Of a stretch of 64,000 nt of DNA, positions 11,590-24,060 are shown piece by piece (the stretch's first letter is position 1; every line of letters begins with the position of its first letter). This DNA is from Hibiscus mutabilis (Eukaryota > Streptophyta > Magnoliopsida > Malvales > Malvaceae), in the NCBI GenBank assembly GCA_019671005.1, contig CM033726.1, positions 6,083,213 through 6,147,212 on the forward strand. The letters are read 5' to 3'. The position numbers and the translations under genes are program-made. The notes under the pieces were generated by a model that did not search any database, was not told the DNA's origin, and worked only from the letters and a program-made list of their open reading frames with translations.

Positions 11590-12792
11590 GGGAAATTAAT
11601 TATTGAACGTGACCTGTTTTGATCATTGAATTAAAAAAATTTAAAGTTCGATAATTTAACTATTTAAATGGACTTATTCTGACTACGGTCGGGTAAGATG
11701 ATAACACGTTTCACCACCTGATAAAAAGAAAATTTAAGAATAAAGAAGAAAATAGTTGCAAGGGGACTCGAACCTAAATCACTTAAAATGTGTAAAATCA
11801 TACAAACCACTTAACCAATTCAAATAATTAATTTAAACATGAATATATTTAAAATATATTTAACGTATAGTTAAAATAAGATTTAAAATGAAATTAGATT
11901 TATAATTTTTATATTTTTAAATTAGATTGAATTTTTTTCTTTTTCACATTTATTTTAATAATTATATATAATATTGAATTGAGTTCTTTAATTTAAATAA
12001 TCATTTTATTTTTTAATAAACATCTTAATTCATTATTAATATAATATATATTAATTACATTAAAAAATAAAATTATAAATCTAATTTAATTGTAAAATAA
12101 ATGTGAAAAGGAAAAAATTCAATTTAGTTTAAAAATATAAAAATCATAAATCTAATTATTTGAATATGTTTAAAATATATTCGATTTTAAATCAATTATT
12201 TAAAAATATATTTAAAAATATTTTTTCTGTCTTTAACTATATGTTAAATATATTTAAAATATATTCACATTTAAATTAATTATTTGAATTGGTTGTGTGG
12301 TTTGTGTGATTTTATACATTTTAAGTTATTTACGTTCAAGTCTCCTAGCAACCATTTTTACTTCTTTATTCCCTAGCATTTACTGCATTATAAGGTATAT
12401 AAAAAATGGTTCAATCCATTTCACTAAGAATGGATTGGTGACACGTGTCACCACTTGATTGGATGAAAATAAATATATTAAATACAATAAAATAATAATT
12501 AAAATCATCCAATCGGGTGACGACACGTGTCGTTACCTGATTGGTTGATTAATTTTATTTATTTAATTTAAAACTAGGACTAAATTGATATAATAAGTAA
12601 CTAACAATGACCAAATGTGTAATTATACAAATTTTACTTTAACGGCCACGTCACCAATCCGTTAGATTTTAACGGCTGGTGGTCAGAATAGGTCCATTTA
12701 AATAGTAAGGTGATCGAATTTTAAATTTTTTTAGTTCGGTGGTCAAAGCATGTCACGCACAATAGTTGGGTGGTCAGCTAGGTAGTTTACCC
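11590..12792. mobile_element. Mutator-type foldback element, 1,203 bp, perfect 9-bp TSD
   Basis: The left end starts GGGAAATTAA and the right end finishes AGTTTACCC. Long inverted arms follow, in which CTATTTAAATGGAC and its complement and TTTAAATTTTTTTAGTTC blocks pair. The element is flanked by an identical 9-bp direct repeat, TAAATAATT, at 11,581-11,589 and 12,793-12,801. A 9-bp duplication with long TIRs is the signature of the Mutator superfamily. It encodes nothing recognisable and is non-autonomous. A second inner inverted repeat (about 11,755-11,900 against 12,220-12,350) contains tRNA-like pol III box motifs. The right arm has about 200 bp extra (12,360-12,560), with two ACACGTGTC-type motifs. 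Confidence 0.88.
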
Positions 12793-12801
12793 TAAATAAT
12801 T

Positions 12802-13140
12802 ATTTAACTATTTGACAATATACTACATCTTATAAACAAAGTAATTTAAACTCATATCTCTTAATTTAAAAAGTCCTAGAGAATATTTGAGGTTCGAATT
12901 GGAGAATTTGCCTAATATCTATGAACTTGAGCTCCAAAACATAAATATGTTTAGAGAAGGAAGACCAATGGGATTTTTTTCTTTTGGATTTTTTAATTAG
13001 ACTTAGTACCAAAGTGAGTGTTTAAATCATGATTTTTTTTGTTGTCCTTTCTGTTTTTGTTATATTAATTCAGATCGATTCGCGTCGTACATCTAATTTT
13101 AGTGAATGGGTCTTTTAGCGAAGATTTTCTATATGCACTA
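12802..13140. other. Intergenic, nothing recognised
   Basis: AT-rich sequence between two foldback elements. A GGTTCGAATTGG box at about 12,891 resembles a pol III B box, but no matching A box was found. No open frame of interest. Confidence 0.5.
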
Positions 13141-13143
13141 TTT

Positions 13144-13195
13144 CTCAAACCCGAAACATGCTTAAGCGATACAAAGCTGATTACCACTTTGACCA
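13144..13195 (-). repeat. Degenerate tRNA-derived SINE head
   Basis: On the minus strand TGGTCAAAGTGG (13,195-13,184) fits the pol III A box TRGYNNARNNGG. A decayed B-box region follows at 13,157-13,144 (GTTTCGGGTTTGAG). The spacing and the intervening words (CTTAAGC) match the better preserved copy at 31,633-31,688. The extent of the SINE body is unknown. Confidence 0.5.
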
Positions 13196-13204
13196 ACCCA
13201 CGTT

Positions 13205-14000
13205 GGTAAACCATATTTATTTTTGAGATATGTGCTTAAACTATTTTTTGACTGAAATAAGTATCTAACGTTTTATTTTGAGTCGTTTTAACGTCAATTG
13301 GTTAAAAAATGCATCACTCATTCATAGTTGACATGTGACATTTATTTTAATTTTTAATTTTTTAAAAAAATTAAAAAAAGAAAATAATTTTAAAAAAACT
13401 CAAAATTTTCAAATCTCCAAAAAAAAACCCTCAAATTCCTAAAATCCAACGGAAAAATCATAAATTGATGTTGTTGTCGATGTCAATAGTCTCATTGAAT
13501 CCCACCATTACCGTCATCGAAGACTACCTGCCATTTACCCCACCACCTTATCACAAGAAATTGATCGACGTCATGCTAAACATCCGGCGAAAGTTGAACA
13601 ATTCGAAAGCTTCATTCAAATTATTCACGACGAACGAAAACAGGCAAGACAACAAACGAAGTGTGAGTTTTGTGACGATAGGAGAATATTTTAATTTGTC
13701 ACTGATAGTGTGGCTAACGACGGCAACAATGGTCGGATTGGGGAATTTTTGGGATTTGAGTATTTAAGGATTTAGGCTCTTTTTTGAAATTTCTGGATTT
13801 TAGGGGGTCTTTTTGAAAATCTAGATTTTTATATTTATTTTTAAAAAAACTTTAAAAATATCATGTGTCATGCATTCATTGGTTGAAATAATTTTTTATT
13901 TTATGCACTTATTTTGACCCAAAATAACTTTGGGCACCTATTTCAATCAAAAAGTGAGTAGTTTAAGAACTTATTTTAAAAAATGAATATAGTTTATGTA
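13205..14000. mobile_element. Foldback (MITE-like) element, about 0.8 kb
   Basis: The ends are an imperfect inverted repeat of roughly 110 bp: CTTAAACTATTTTTTGACTG on the left pairs with the complement of CAATCAAAAAGTGAG on the right, followed by paired TTTTGAGTC/GACCCAAAATAA blocks. The exact ends and a target duplication were not resolved. A 100-residue open frame at 13,465-13,767 inside has no family I recognise. Confidence 0.6.
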
Positions 14001-14039
14001 CTTATTTTGTTATTAAGTATTTTTAATTATGGTAAAATA

Positions 14040-14830
14040 CTATACAACTCATGTTACTCAATTTCGTTAGTTTTGTTACAAACTAGTATTTTTTATTAAA
14101 AAAATTAATTTAGCCATTCAATTAAAAATATTACATACTAGCTATGAGATGTAGTATGGTGATTGTTTATTTCATCCTTATACATAAGAGGGTTTAATCC
14201 TACCTATGTGAATGTAGTAGATTTCATGGCTAACCACTTATCTTTTAGTGAGAGCACCCACAATTGTAGATAATCGATCGAACATGATAACTACTGTTGC
14301 CCAAAACTATGAAATTGTAACCAAAATGAAATCTTAAAAACGTGTTGAAATCAAATTATTCAGTTTCGAATAATCCATTTTTTAAATTTTATTTCTGTCT
14401 ATCGGATTTTTTTTTTCACAATCTTATTGAAAAGTAATTTTCAACGCAAAAGCTAAAATGTAAACTTTTATGTTTGAAAAGTGTTTTGGAGCCAAATTTA
14501 TATTTTATAATTTTTTTATAAAAACATAATTATATGATTATTTTTAGGTAAATTTCATCGGAGGTCCCTTATGTTTAGGGTTTGTTCTATTTTGGTCACT
14601 CAATCTGAAAAAAGATTATTCTTCCCACTTATGTTTTCGACCGTTACCGTTTTGGTCACCCGAGCGTTAACCTCCGTTAACCCTTGTTAATACGATGACG
14701 GGGCACGTTAATTAAAAACGTAAATTTATCCCTCAAACTTTTTAAACTTTATTTTTTTACCATCTTTACAAAAAAATCCTCGCCCTAATTATTCTCTGTA
14801 ATCACTAATTTTATCCAATTTTTGCTATTA
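14040..14830. other. Intergenic AT-rich sequence
   Basis: No gene is seen. The stretch 14,560-14,700 (TCCCTTATGTTTAGGG, then TTTTGGTCAC twice about 75 bp apart) has the look of a dispersed plant repeat end, but no inverted partner was found. Confidence 0.4.
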
Positions 14831-16715
14831 TTATTATTTCAGTTTTATTATTATCATTATTATTGTTGTTGATTTTATTATTTTTGTTATTTAAGAAAAA
14901 TACAGATCCAAAAAATATATATTAGCAACCCAATATCATTTAAAATATCAGTCTAATTACAAAATTTATAAAACCCAAAAAATAATATATATCAGGCCCG
15001 TTTTGAGGTCCAGCAATTTAAACCCTCAAAGAAAAAATCCTAGTCTGCATCTTCTCTATGCACAGTCAAATTCTGGTCGTTGGATTAAATCTGATCCAAC
15101 AGCTAAGATGGAAGCAGAAAAGACTACTCATATATTCCACAGGCCCACGCGCTTGGTGTGTCTTTGATCTCTTTCGTCCACGTGGCTTCATTAACGGTCG
15201 GGCTCCTCTCGTCGGAGTACGACAACCACACTTCAACCACCATCTACAAAAAAAGACTGAAGCATGGGATAAAATCAAATCCTACATCAGTCAATTCATT
15301 TAACAGTATAGATTAAAATTTTCTTTTAATTATTTTTTGCAAGTTATAAGATTCGGATAAAAACCGAAAATCAATATATTGTAAGGATTCAATATCAATG
15401 AATAGACAAAAAAAGTTTCGGAATGTACTTTTCTCTCTTTTTTTGTATTTCAAATCTAAAAAAAAAATAAGAAGAGGTTTTTACCTTTCTGGTCTAGGGC
15501 CGTCATCGTTTCTGATGATCGAGAGGGTGATGTGTCGATGAACGGCACCGGTTTATTTTCCCTTTATTTAGTCTCTTCGAGTTATGGTTAGATCACTGAA
15601 AGAAAATATTTTTTTTAGTTTAAGAGATTTAAAGATCAGTTTAGGTTTCAAAAAAAGAGAGAGATTTTTTTTATTTAAAATTTTCCAAATTTTTAAAATT
15701 TTCCAAATTTCAAAACCGGAGACGGCGGCGCTCCACCAGAATTTGAAAATTTACAGTGGTGAAGGATGAATACACAGCGGAGCTGAAGGTGTTCTTCAAC
15801 TCTCTTCAGAGAGTTGTTTGTGTTTTTTTTAAACAAAGTAAAAATGGAAATTTTTCTTAGCTTTTATACCAAGCATTTAAAAAGGGGTTTTTTACCATTT
15901 AAATCCTTCCGCCCCAGCATATTTACTCCCCAGGGCATTTCGCTTTTTTTAAATCACGCCTGTAGTCCCTGAAGGTTTCGAAAAGCTTTCAATCCCGTCC
16001 CTATTTCGGTTTTAACTTTTAATTCGGTTTCCTGTTGCCAAATCCCCTTTTTTGTCCCTTTAATTTGATTCATATTTTTAATTAGGTCCCGAAATCCATG
16101 GTATAATCGCCTATTTAACCCTTTCCCTTTTCCCCTTTTTACTTCTAAATTGTTTAATTTATGTGTTCATTAATTTGTGCCTCGTTTTTTACCCTTGCTT
16201 TTGGTTGTTATCGTTCTCTTTTGCACCGTATTTAGCATATATTTATATGAATAGGTAATCTTTAAAATTGCCATACAGTATATGTTTTTACATTATATAG
16301 TCTGGTTTTACCTCATTTGGCATATAGTATGTTATATATATATACTATTTTTTATATGGTTTACCGTTTATAATAAATATACAGTATATATTATATATAT
16401 AACTTTTAAGAAACCACGCCTTGTAGGTATATTTTGTTTTTATATGTACATATATATATGCGTTTTTATACTGTTGTACGTTACCCCTTTTATATATTTC
16501 TAATATATGCTATGTATTATATTTATATGTATATGTGTAGTATATGTTTAGTTGTTTATAATACCTATGCGTATAGTTTATTTTATGTAACCATTCGTTT
16601 ATGTTCATATCTTTGTTTATTCATATATCATTATTATGTTGCATCCGAGATATAAACTGTCAAATGCGATACTCTTTTATTCGAGGATAAGCTTAGCTAG
16701 TACCAGAAAGCTATT
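14830..16715 (+). mobile_element. Partial LTR of a Tat-type element
   Basis: It is collinear with the LTR at 6,716-9,491. The shared blocks are AGGCCCG near the start, GTTGGATTAAATCTGATCCAAC (compare 7,131-7,151), a CACGTGGC block, the pyrimidine-rich cytosine-run section, and a final block starting CAAATGCGATACTC at about 16,663, which matches TGATGCGGTGTCC at 9,063. It then stops abruptly, without the GGGCGGTGTGGGG block or a CTACA terminus. The remodeller pseudogene starts about 250 bp downstream. The left limit is approximate. Confidence 0.65.
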
Positions 16716-16960
16716 GATTCATTTTGTGATTCTGTTTTTTTGTCTAAGCTTTAGTTTATTGGAAATGTCCAAATACTACAAATTGATTTGATGGTGCTTG
16801 AAAAAATTTTACTTTATGTTCATTTTAGGGGAGCCAATTATTTTTGAGACACTACATGAAAAAAATTGGAGAATGTATCCAATGCATTATCTTTTCCACA
16901 TCAAATTTGTTGTTTCCTGGTCCATTTGTCTGTAAATTGGAATATTCCTTACTCTTGCAG

Positions 16961-19825
16961 AATGATGTTGATGTAGCATGTGGGGTGGTGGATTCGGATT
17001 TCCAGCCAGTTCTTAAGCCATATCAACTGGTTGGCGTAAATTTGCTTCTTCTGTTGCATCGGAAGGGTATTGGTGGAGGTACTTTTTCTAATCTTTTGAC
17101 ATCATTGTTGGGCTTATATTTTTAGTCCTTTTTGTGTCTTTATTGATGTTGTACCTAGAATAAGAAATTGCAATATTCAAGTATCTCTGGACATTGTTAA
17201 TCTTGATTGAGTGATTAAAAGTTGATATGAAGAAATGAAACATAAAGTTCATAACTATGGGTTGTATTATCGATTCTTCTGTTTCTTAACAATGCATTAA
17301 CCTTTCTCAATCACTTGCTTGAAATGTATCAATAGCTTTCTTGAGAAAGGAAGAAGGAAGAGCCTTGAGTGATGGTAGCTTACTGGAATTAGATAATCTG
17401 AAGGTTTTATACTATTCACTTCCGAGGGAATGATTTTGAACTTGTTAAGACAGCCCATGAAGAAGATCCATTGAGATTCACACTTGTTTCAATTAGTTTC
17501 CGATTTGATAAGAAGGCTGCGACAGCGACAATAATTTGTCAGGGTTGAGTCCTTCTGCTGAATCTGATTTTCAATTGACCAAACAGGGAGTTTTGTTCCT
17601 TTGTTCTTTATGATGTTATGCACTGATGTTTCTACTTATGTAATTTGGTATTCCAATTTTCTTGTTGCCCTATGAGTGCACCCTCTGATGTTTCTACTAT
17701 TTCATATATTTTTCTTTGTCAATGGAAACTCAAGTTTTTTTTTTTTTTTTTTGTAAGAATTGCCTATCCTGTGATTATAAAATCTAGCTTAAATTTTTAT
17801 CAGTATAACTGGTATCAGAAGCATAAGAAGATATTTTTGTTTAACATTCTTCTGAGTCTTCTACATGTTACTTTGTTGTTGCTAGGCGGCTAGGTTTTTT
17901 GTTGCAGGAGCTGTGGTCTATGCTAGAGTTCATGATGCCTGACCTTTTTGCCACCGAGGATGTAGACTTGAAGAGGCTACTAAATGCAGAAGACAGGGAG
18001 TTAGTGGGCCGTATGAAGTCCATTTCGGGACCATTCATCTTTAGGCGTTTGAAATCAGATGTGATGCAGCAGCTTGTCCCAAAGATACAACGGGTAGATG
18101 CTTCCTTACTCTTTATGTTTTTCAAAATTTATTACTTACGAAGACATTAACCGATACATATTTGAAATATTTTAGAAGTGGTAATGGAATTATTTAATAA
18201 AGTTGAAAAAGGAATTAGATTAGGATTAACAAGGGAGATCGGTAAGTTCAAGAAAAGGATTAGGATATGTATGAACTATTGGGATTGCAGTTAGGTGTTG
18301 TCACCTTTCTTTGTATTCCCATGTTTTTGTAAAATTTTCAGTTTTCATCCCACCCCTTTGTTATGAATACTCTATGTTTAGTTTCTTTTTTCTACAGTTA
18401 ACCTTATTTTTCCCTTAAGATGTGAACATGTTTTAAGTTGTTTGTAGTAAGACAACCCATTCAGATCGATCCAATCTAAAAGGTCAAGTTCTGACATGGG
18501 TGCTTGAAATAGGTTTTAGCCGCCCACATGTTCTCTTTGTACAAGTTTGTTTGTTTGGAAACTGCTCATCCCATCTGATCCCATTAGTGACCTATACTCT
18601 AGATTAATTTTCTATGTGAGTGATCGAGGATGTGTTTTTAAACCTCTGGAATTTGGAACAACTGTGCATTACCTTTCTTCTTCTCTCCATAATGACTAGG
18701 GTTTAACGGCAAGTTTATGGTGAGAAGGCTTTTTGCATGTTTGAATCTATTTCTGAACTAAATAAAAAAAAATTCTTTTTGTTCTACTTTTGGCATTCAT
18801 ATATTTTCTTTGAACATCCTTATTACAGCTTTTACTTCGTTATGGGATTACTGATGGTAAAGGAACTTTTTCGGATGAACATGTTATGCTTTCTGCTAAA
18901 TGCTATGTATCTTTTAATTTCTTCTCTTTTCAGCATAACATCAGATACATTTAAGTGTGCATTTGCTTTGAAGTCAGGTAGTAGCAGAGCTTCTCCCTGC
19001 ACTCAAGAACAGTGGGCATCGGGTTCTGATTTTTAGCCAGTGAACGACAATGCTTGATATCTTAGAGTGGACTTTAGATGGGATTGGGGTTACATATAGA
19101 CGACTCGATGGAAGGTGTTTGGTTTAAGTTCTGCTCTGTTTAGAGTTTCCATTTGCATTTCTATGGCTAAAAGTTTCGGTGCTTTATTTTCCCAGTCTAA
19201 TTCCATTTTTTTCTAACAAGGCTTAATTGATGCAGGACATTTAGTCTGCATTTTACCTGTACACGAAACTCCTGTTGTAGTTTTCTTTTTACTACTCAAT
19301 TATAACCGCTGAGCATTGAATTTGCAGCACTCAGGTGACCGATAGGCAGACTATAGTTGATGATTTCAATAACGACACTTCTATATTTGCATGCTTGCTG
19401 TCCACAAGAGCTGGGGGGCAGGGTTTGAACTTAACGGGAGCTGATACTGTAGTTATTCATGACATGGATTTCAATCCACAGATAGACCGACAGGCGGAAG
19501 ATCGCTGCCATCGAATTGGCCAAACAAGGCCAGATACTATATACAGGTACTTGAAAACATCCTTTGTTTTCACTTGATCTCTCCTTGTTTCTTCTCCTCT
19601 CTTAACAAAGTTATAAGTTCATGCTTTAGTGATTAGTGAATGCATGCTCAAATCATTTGCAGGTTGGTTACAAAAGGTACAGTTGACGAGAACCTTTATG
19701 AGATTGCAAAAAGGAAGTTGACTCTCGATGCTGCGGTGCTAGAGTCTGGAATAGATGTAGGCAATGAAGATGACACATCCGAGAAAACGATGGGACAGAT
19801 ACTATCACCCCTACTTTTGAGCTAG
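16961..19825 (+). pseudogene. CHR19/SMARCAD1-like SNF2 chromatin remodeller, decayed
   Basis: Six exon-like blocks have family matches. 16,961-17,078: SDFQPVLKPYQLVGVNLLLLLH, the entry to the SNF2 ATPase. 17,908-18,093: ELWSMLEFMMPDLF to SDVMQQLVPKIQR. 18,829-about 18,905: LLLRYGITDGKGTFSDEHVM. 18,985-19,114: ELLPALKNSGHRVLIFSQ, then TGA at 19,041-19,043 where Trp is expected. 19,328-19,546: helicase motifs V and VI (STRAGGQGLNLTGADTV, QAEDRCHRIGQT). 19,663-19,825: RLVTKGTVDENLYEIA to the TAG stop. Introns use GT/AG. The exons that should hold the Walker A and DEAH motifs are missing between 17,078 and 17,908, and more are missing between 18,093 and 18,829. The enzyme family slides and evicts nucleosomes during DNA repair and silencing; this copy cannot hydrolyse ATP. 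It is probably a decayed duplicate, cut on the left by an LTR fragment. Confidence 0.88.
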
Positions 19826-20385
19826 AACAACAAAGAGTATATGATGAACTTCTGGGTTCTTTACTTTTGCTGATTCTTCATACCCATTGTTGTATCAGTT
19901 ATCTTGATTTGTTTTAGTTAGGATTATTTGTGTGTGTGTGTGGGGGGGGGGGGGGAACCTACACCTAGTTAGGGGCTTGTCCTACATGGGTCATAATTAA
20001 CACCCAACAACCAAATAGAATATAAATGAGAAAACTATCAGAGGGAGGGATTGGGGCCCTTTGGTACCTATAAAAGTCTTATTTTTTGGGCCTAGTGAAG
20101 AACATCAGTGAACATTAGTTTAAGATAACAAATTTAAAAAGATTGATCATGATTAATATAAGGTTGTACGTCATTAAAGAATATGCTTAATGGTTTGTGT
20201 GTAGACTGTCGAGGTGAATATATATACCCTCTTTTTGCGGTTTGGAGCTAATGGTCCATGAAATTGAAAACCATAAGTATCAATGTCCTTCCAAATGGCA
20301 CATCGCCTCCCATGCATCAAAGCACCCAAATCATATCCAATGTATCTTTCTCGAAAGTCAAATTGTCTAAAAGGGTTGTGAATTA
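19826..20385. other. Intergenic, with a poly-G run
   Basis: Sequence downstream of the remodeller pseudogene. A (TG)n run passes into 13 consecutive G residues at about 19,943-19,955. Nothing else is recognised. Confidence 0.5.
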
Positions 20386-20394
20386 TAACTTAAA

Positions 20395-20808
20395 GTCATA
20401 ATGCTAAAAAATTTCCCTAACGTTTGATTAAATTGTCATTTTAGTTCTTTTTTTGAAACGATTTAACCTCCAACGTTTTATTTTTTGTCAAAATAGCCTA
20501 TATGACACGTTAGAAGAAAAAAATATTTTATATTTTATACAATTTTATAAAATTATTTTTTGATTGATGTGTCATTTTGTAAAGTCAGCATATTTGCCTA
20601 TATGATATTGTTATCACGACGTGCACCGCCATGTAGGTTTGTCATATCATTTCAAGCCATTTACCGTTGGTTGACTAACAGTTTTCATCTGCATATGGGC
20701 CATTTTGACAAAAAAATGAAAAGTTAAGGGCTAAATTGCTTCAAAAAAAGAATATGGGCCAAAATAACAATCCAGTCAAACGTTAGAGACATTTTTTTGT
20801 ATTATGCC
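20395..20808. mobile_element. Mutator-type MITE, 414 bp, perfect 9-bp TSD
   Basis: The left end GTCATAATGC pairs with the right end GTATTATGCC (complement GGCATAATAC). The arms go on pairing for about 110 bp (CTAACGTTTGA, then TTTTTGTCAAAATAG, against their complements on the right). The same 9 bp, TAACTTAAA, flank it at 20,386-20,394 and 20,809-20,817. TIRs plus a 9-bp duplication indicate the Mutator superfamily. No coding capacity. Confidence 0.87.
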
Positions 20809-20817
20809 TAACTTAAA

Positions 20818-23560
20818 AGAGTTGTTTTATTTCATACAACTTGTCTATTTTAAGCCTAAATTTAAAAAATTTAAATCATAAATTTTAATCGCACATTAAA
20901 TAAAACTAATCTCAATGACGGATCTATAAATTAAAAAATGAGAGTTCAAAATAATTTTTTTTCAATGGGATGTAAATTTTCATTTTTCCCTCTATACCCT
21001 AAATTAATTTTTAGAGGAAAATTAGCACTAAAATTCCCCCAAATATGGGTGAAAATGCTTCCCTGGGGCCATGTTAAAAATGTGTTGGGTGTAAATTTTG
21101 AATTTTGGGTGCAATGACAAGACAAATTACACTCTAATGAGAGTATTTGAGTTTGAATTTTAAAGACGACATCATTAAAAGAAAAAACAACGAATTTCGA
21201 ATATAAACCACAAAAAGGACATGAACTATACCAAAAAAATGTGTTTATTTAACATGTTAAAAAAACTCTAACATTAGCAAATTTGTATTAATTTTAGTTT
21301 ATATAATCAATGTATCAAAATAATTTTTAAATTTAAATTATAATTCAGCTAACTTTATTCAATTATATATCTAATTCTTGCATTTAACTTTATTGGTTTA
21401 TTCATTTTGGTCCTTAAAAATTATTTAGTTTCTTTTGGTCATTGGATTTTTTATTTTTTCTTTAATTAACTCCAATATGATAGATGATAACATCGTCTTT
21501 GAGGTGGCACCAATTATTTTATTATTTTATGTCATCAAAAAGTTTGATAACATTAAAAAATTAGTTAATTTATTTTTACTGAAATGTATAAGTTAACTTT
21601 TCGTTTTTTACAATTTTTTGATAATATTAAAAAAAGATAAAATAATTGACGTCAATATTTTGATAGAGGTAAAATAGATTTATTGAAAGCCTTAAAATAT
21701 TTGTTTTAAGTGTAAAATCGATCATTTGAGACCGTTATCTTTTATATTTTTTCTTAAATTCTTATATGTATATTTTTGAAGTTTCAGAAATAGGAATTAA
21801 ATTGACATTGTATAATTGTCGATGGTTAAATTTGTAAGAATCACAATCAATTTGATACTATATATAAATATTGAAAACTAAATTTATTATTATGTCAATT
21901 TTAAAAGTTGACGTATCATTTTCTCCCGTTAGCAATTAACTACAAAGTGACTTAAATGGTCAAACAAGGAGCAAAAAAAAAAAAACTTAGATGGTCAAAC
22001 TCAATTAATTAAGTGATGAAAATATAATTTTTCATAGTTTTGGCATCAAAATATAAATTTACTAGTAGTTGGATTGCTATGAGTTTAGTTTACCTTCTTT
22101 TTACATGGGTTATTTATTAATGCAAGCTGGACCCATCCTCTATAGGCTTTGAAGTTTGAACAGAAAATGCCTAAAATTTATACTTACAATTATAATCATG
22201 CCCCTTTCAAAGAGAGTTAATTATGTATAAAATCTAAACCTAACAAGTGGTCCTAATATAAAAAAAAATAATGTTTATCATAAGAGATTTAGATTTAAAT
22301 CGTTTGTCTGTATGGTATGCGTGCATTATCAAAGGGTTAAGAATATGTATGATCAGATACTACCTTGTAATCACCTTAAGAATATTTAAAAAATTATGTC
22401 TAACATCTTGATCACTAAACAAAATTTTAATTTTTCTTTCTCCATGAATTTTTTATCGATCAAAATTAATAAATTTAATTGCCCGTCACTAGCGGCAGTC
22501 TGAAGGTCAATTTTTTAAAACATTAATCAAATAAAACTAAGTTCAATTAATTCGAACAATTTTTCAATTAATCAATTTTTATTTTTTAATTATTTTTTCT
22601 TTTTGGATTGACTCGATATTAAGATTAAAATACAAATATTTGATTTTAAATATTATAAGTTATTGATGTAATTTGAGGTTAAAATTAAAAATATATTAGT
22701 TTTTTTATCAGCTAAAAATATATTAAAATTTTGATTACTTCAATTAATTAATTAATAATCAAATTTTTTAAAAAATATTTAAACGTTAATCAACCAATAC
22801 TTCGATGACCAACTGATTAACTAAACTAAATTTAGGTTCAGTTGCCTAATTCAATTTTAACCGAATAATAAAAATCCTTATTCACCGTTAAAAGTGATGT
22901 TTGTTTGTGTCTTTTATTTTTCTGAGTATGTTTAGTTGAGTTTTTAACTATTTTTATATGATTATATTTTCATTATTCAACAACTAATTTTACTCTTTAA
23001 TAATTTTAAAAAAAATATTTGATTAATGTGATCAGTCTACCTTACAAGACTATATCTTTCTTTAAGAAAAGTATAGACAGTATCCTTGCAAGAAGATTGC
23101 AAGAGGAACCCCATTGGACTGGCCTTTGGCTCTTTATAGACTATAATCCGAAACTGTGATACGGTGATAATCTAATATTATTATTTTATAATAACTTGGA
23201 GTACAAGTGAGTATATGTTAATCGTGGTTTAATATTATATTCTTAAATATATTAAAAAAATAATATTTTAAAATTGCAATTTGGAATATGATAAGTTGTT
23301 TGAGAGTAAATTTCATTACTAATCTATATATTTTCTCTCTCTAGATTTTATTTATAATCTTTTGAATTTATTATAAATATCTTTCATTAATCAATGCACC
23401 ATTAAAATTAGGATATAATAAATTGTCACATTAAATTTTAACAAATTTAAATTAATTTTTTAACACATCAACAAGATAATATTTTGAATATGTTGGTGTG
23501 ATTACAAGGTAGCATCTATTCAATTTTCTTAGCCCTTTAATAAAGCACACACACCGTGCA
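20818..23560. other. Intergenic AT-rich DNA
   Basis: No gene, exon series or bounded transposon could be supported here. Words such as GGTTAAATTGATTAACTAA recur in loose form around 22,500-22,870 and again at 25,180-25,320, which suggests an old dispersed repeat. No borders were found. Confidence 0.4.
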
Positions 23561-23568
23561 CACATGGT

Positions 23569-23622
23569 GCTCGAACTCCGGTCACCTATATGAAATACAT
23601 CATTCCTTTACCACTGAGACTA
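23569..23622 (-). repeat. tRNA-derived SINE head
   Basis: Minus-strand TAGTCTCAGTGG (23,622-23,611) is close to a pol III A box. GAGTTCGAGC (23,578-23,569) is close to the B box. The distance of about 31 bp between them is right for a tRNA-like promoter. It directly adjoins a LINE-like tail on its 5' side. Confidence 0.5.
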
Positions 23623-23629
23623 CTCCACG

Positions 23630-24060
23630 GGTTCATCAACAAGACAACTTTATTGATAAACAAAGTAAAACAAGAACATAACCTATTAAATGTTTTAAAA
23701 ACATCCAAAAACAACCAAAAAAACTTTAAATCTACAAAGAAAAGACAAGCACTGCACCGATTAGATCAGACACTTCCTCTTTTCACCAAAGAAAATCTCT
23801 ATGGTCCATTGTAGAAAGGGTCTTTAGCGAGTTTTCAAAGCACGAACTGGATGAAATCCCAAAATCGGGAACCACATTTCACACCGATTCCCAAAAGCGA
23901 CGATCTGATACAAAAAAAATCAGCAAACAACCAAAAAAGGATCAAACTATTCGTAATCATTGACAAACATGAATCAGGAACATGCGTCGTGAGAATCACC
24001 GTCTGAACACCAAATACTTGCAACACAAAAATAATCATAGAATTGTGTCATAAAAGCAGA
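23630..24060 (-). other. Possible LINE or gene 3' untranslated remnant
   Basis: On the minus strand this stretch reads as T-rich untranslated-type sequence and ends with the polyadenylation word AATAAAG at about 23,658. No coding domain is seen, and the 74-residue plus-strand frame at 23,590-23,814 has no family. The call is weak and rests on composition. Confidence 0.25.

Noticed and set aside
13465..13767. 100-residue frame inside a foldback element
   Set aside because: No recognisable domain and no splice context. It lies between inverted arms, so it is probably element filler.
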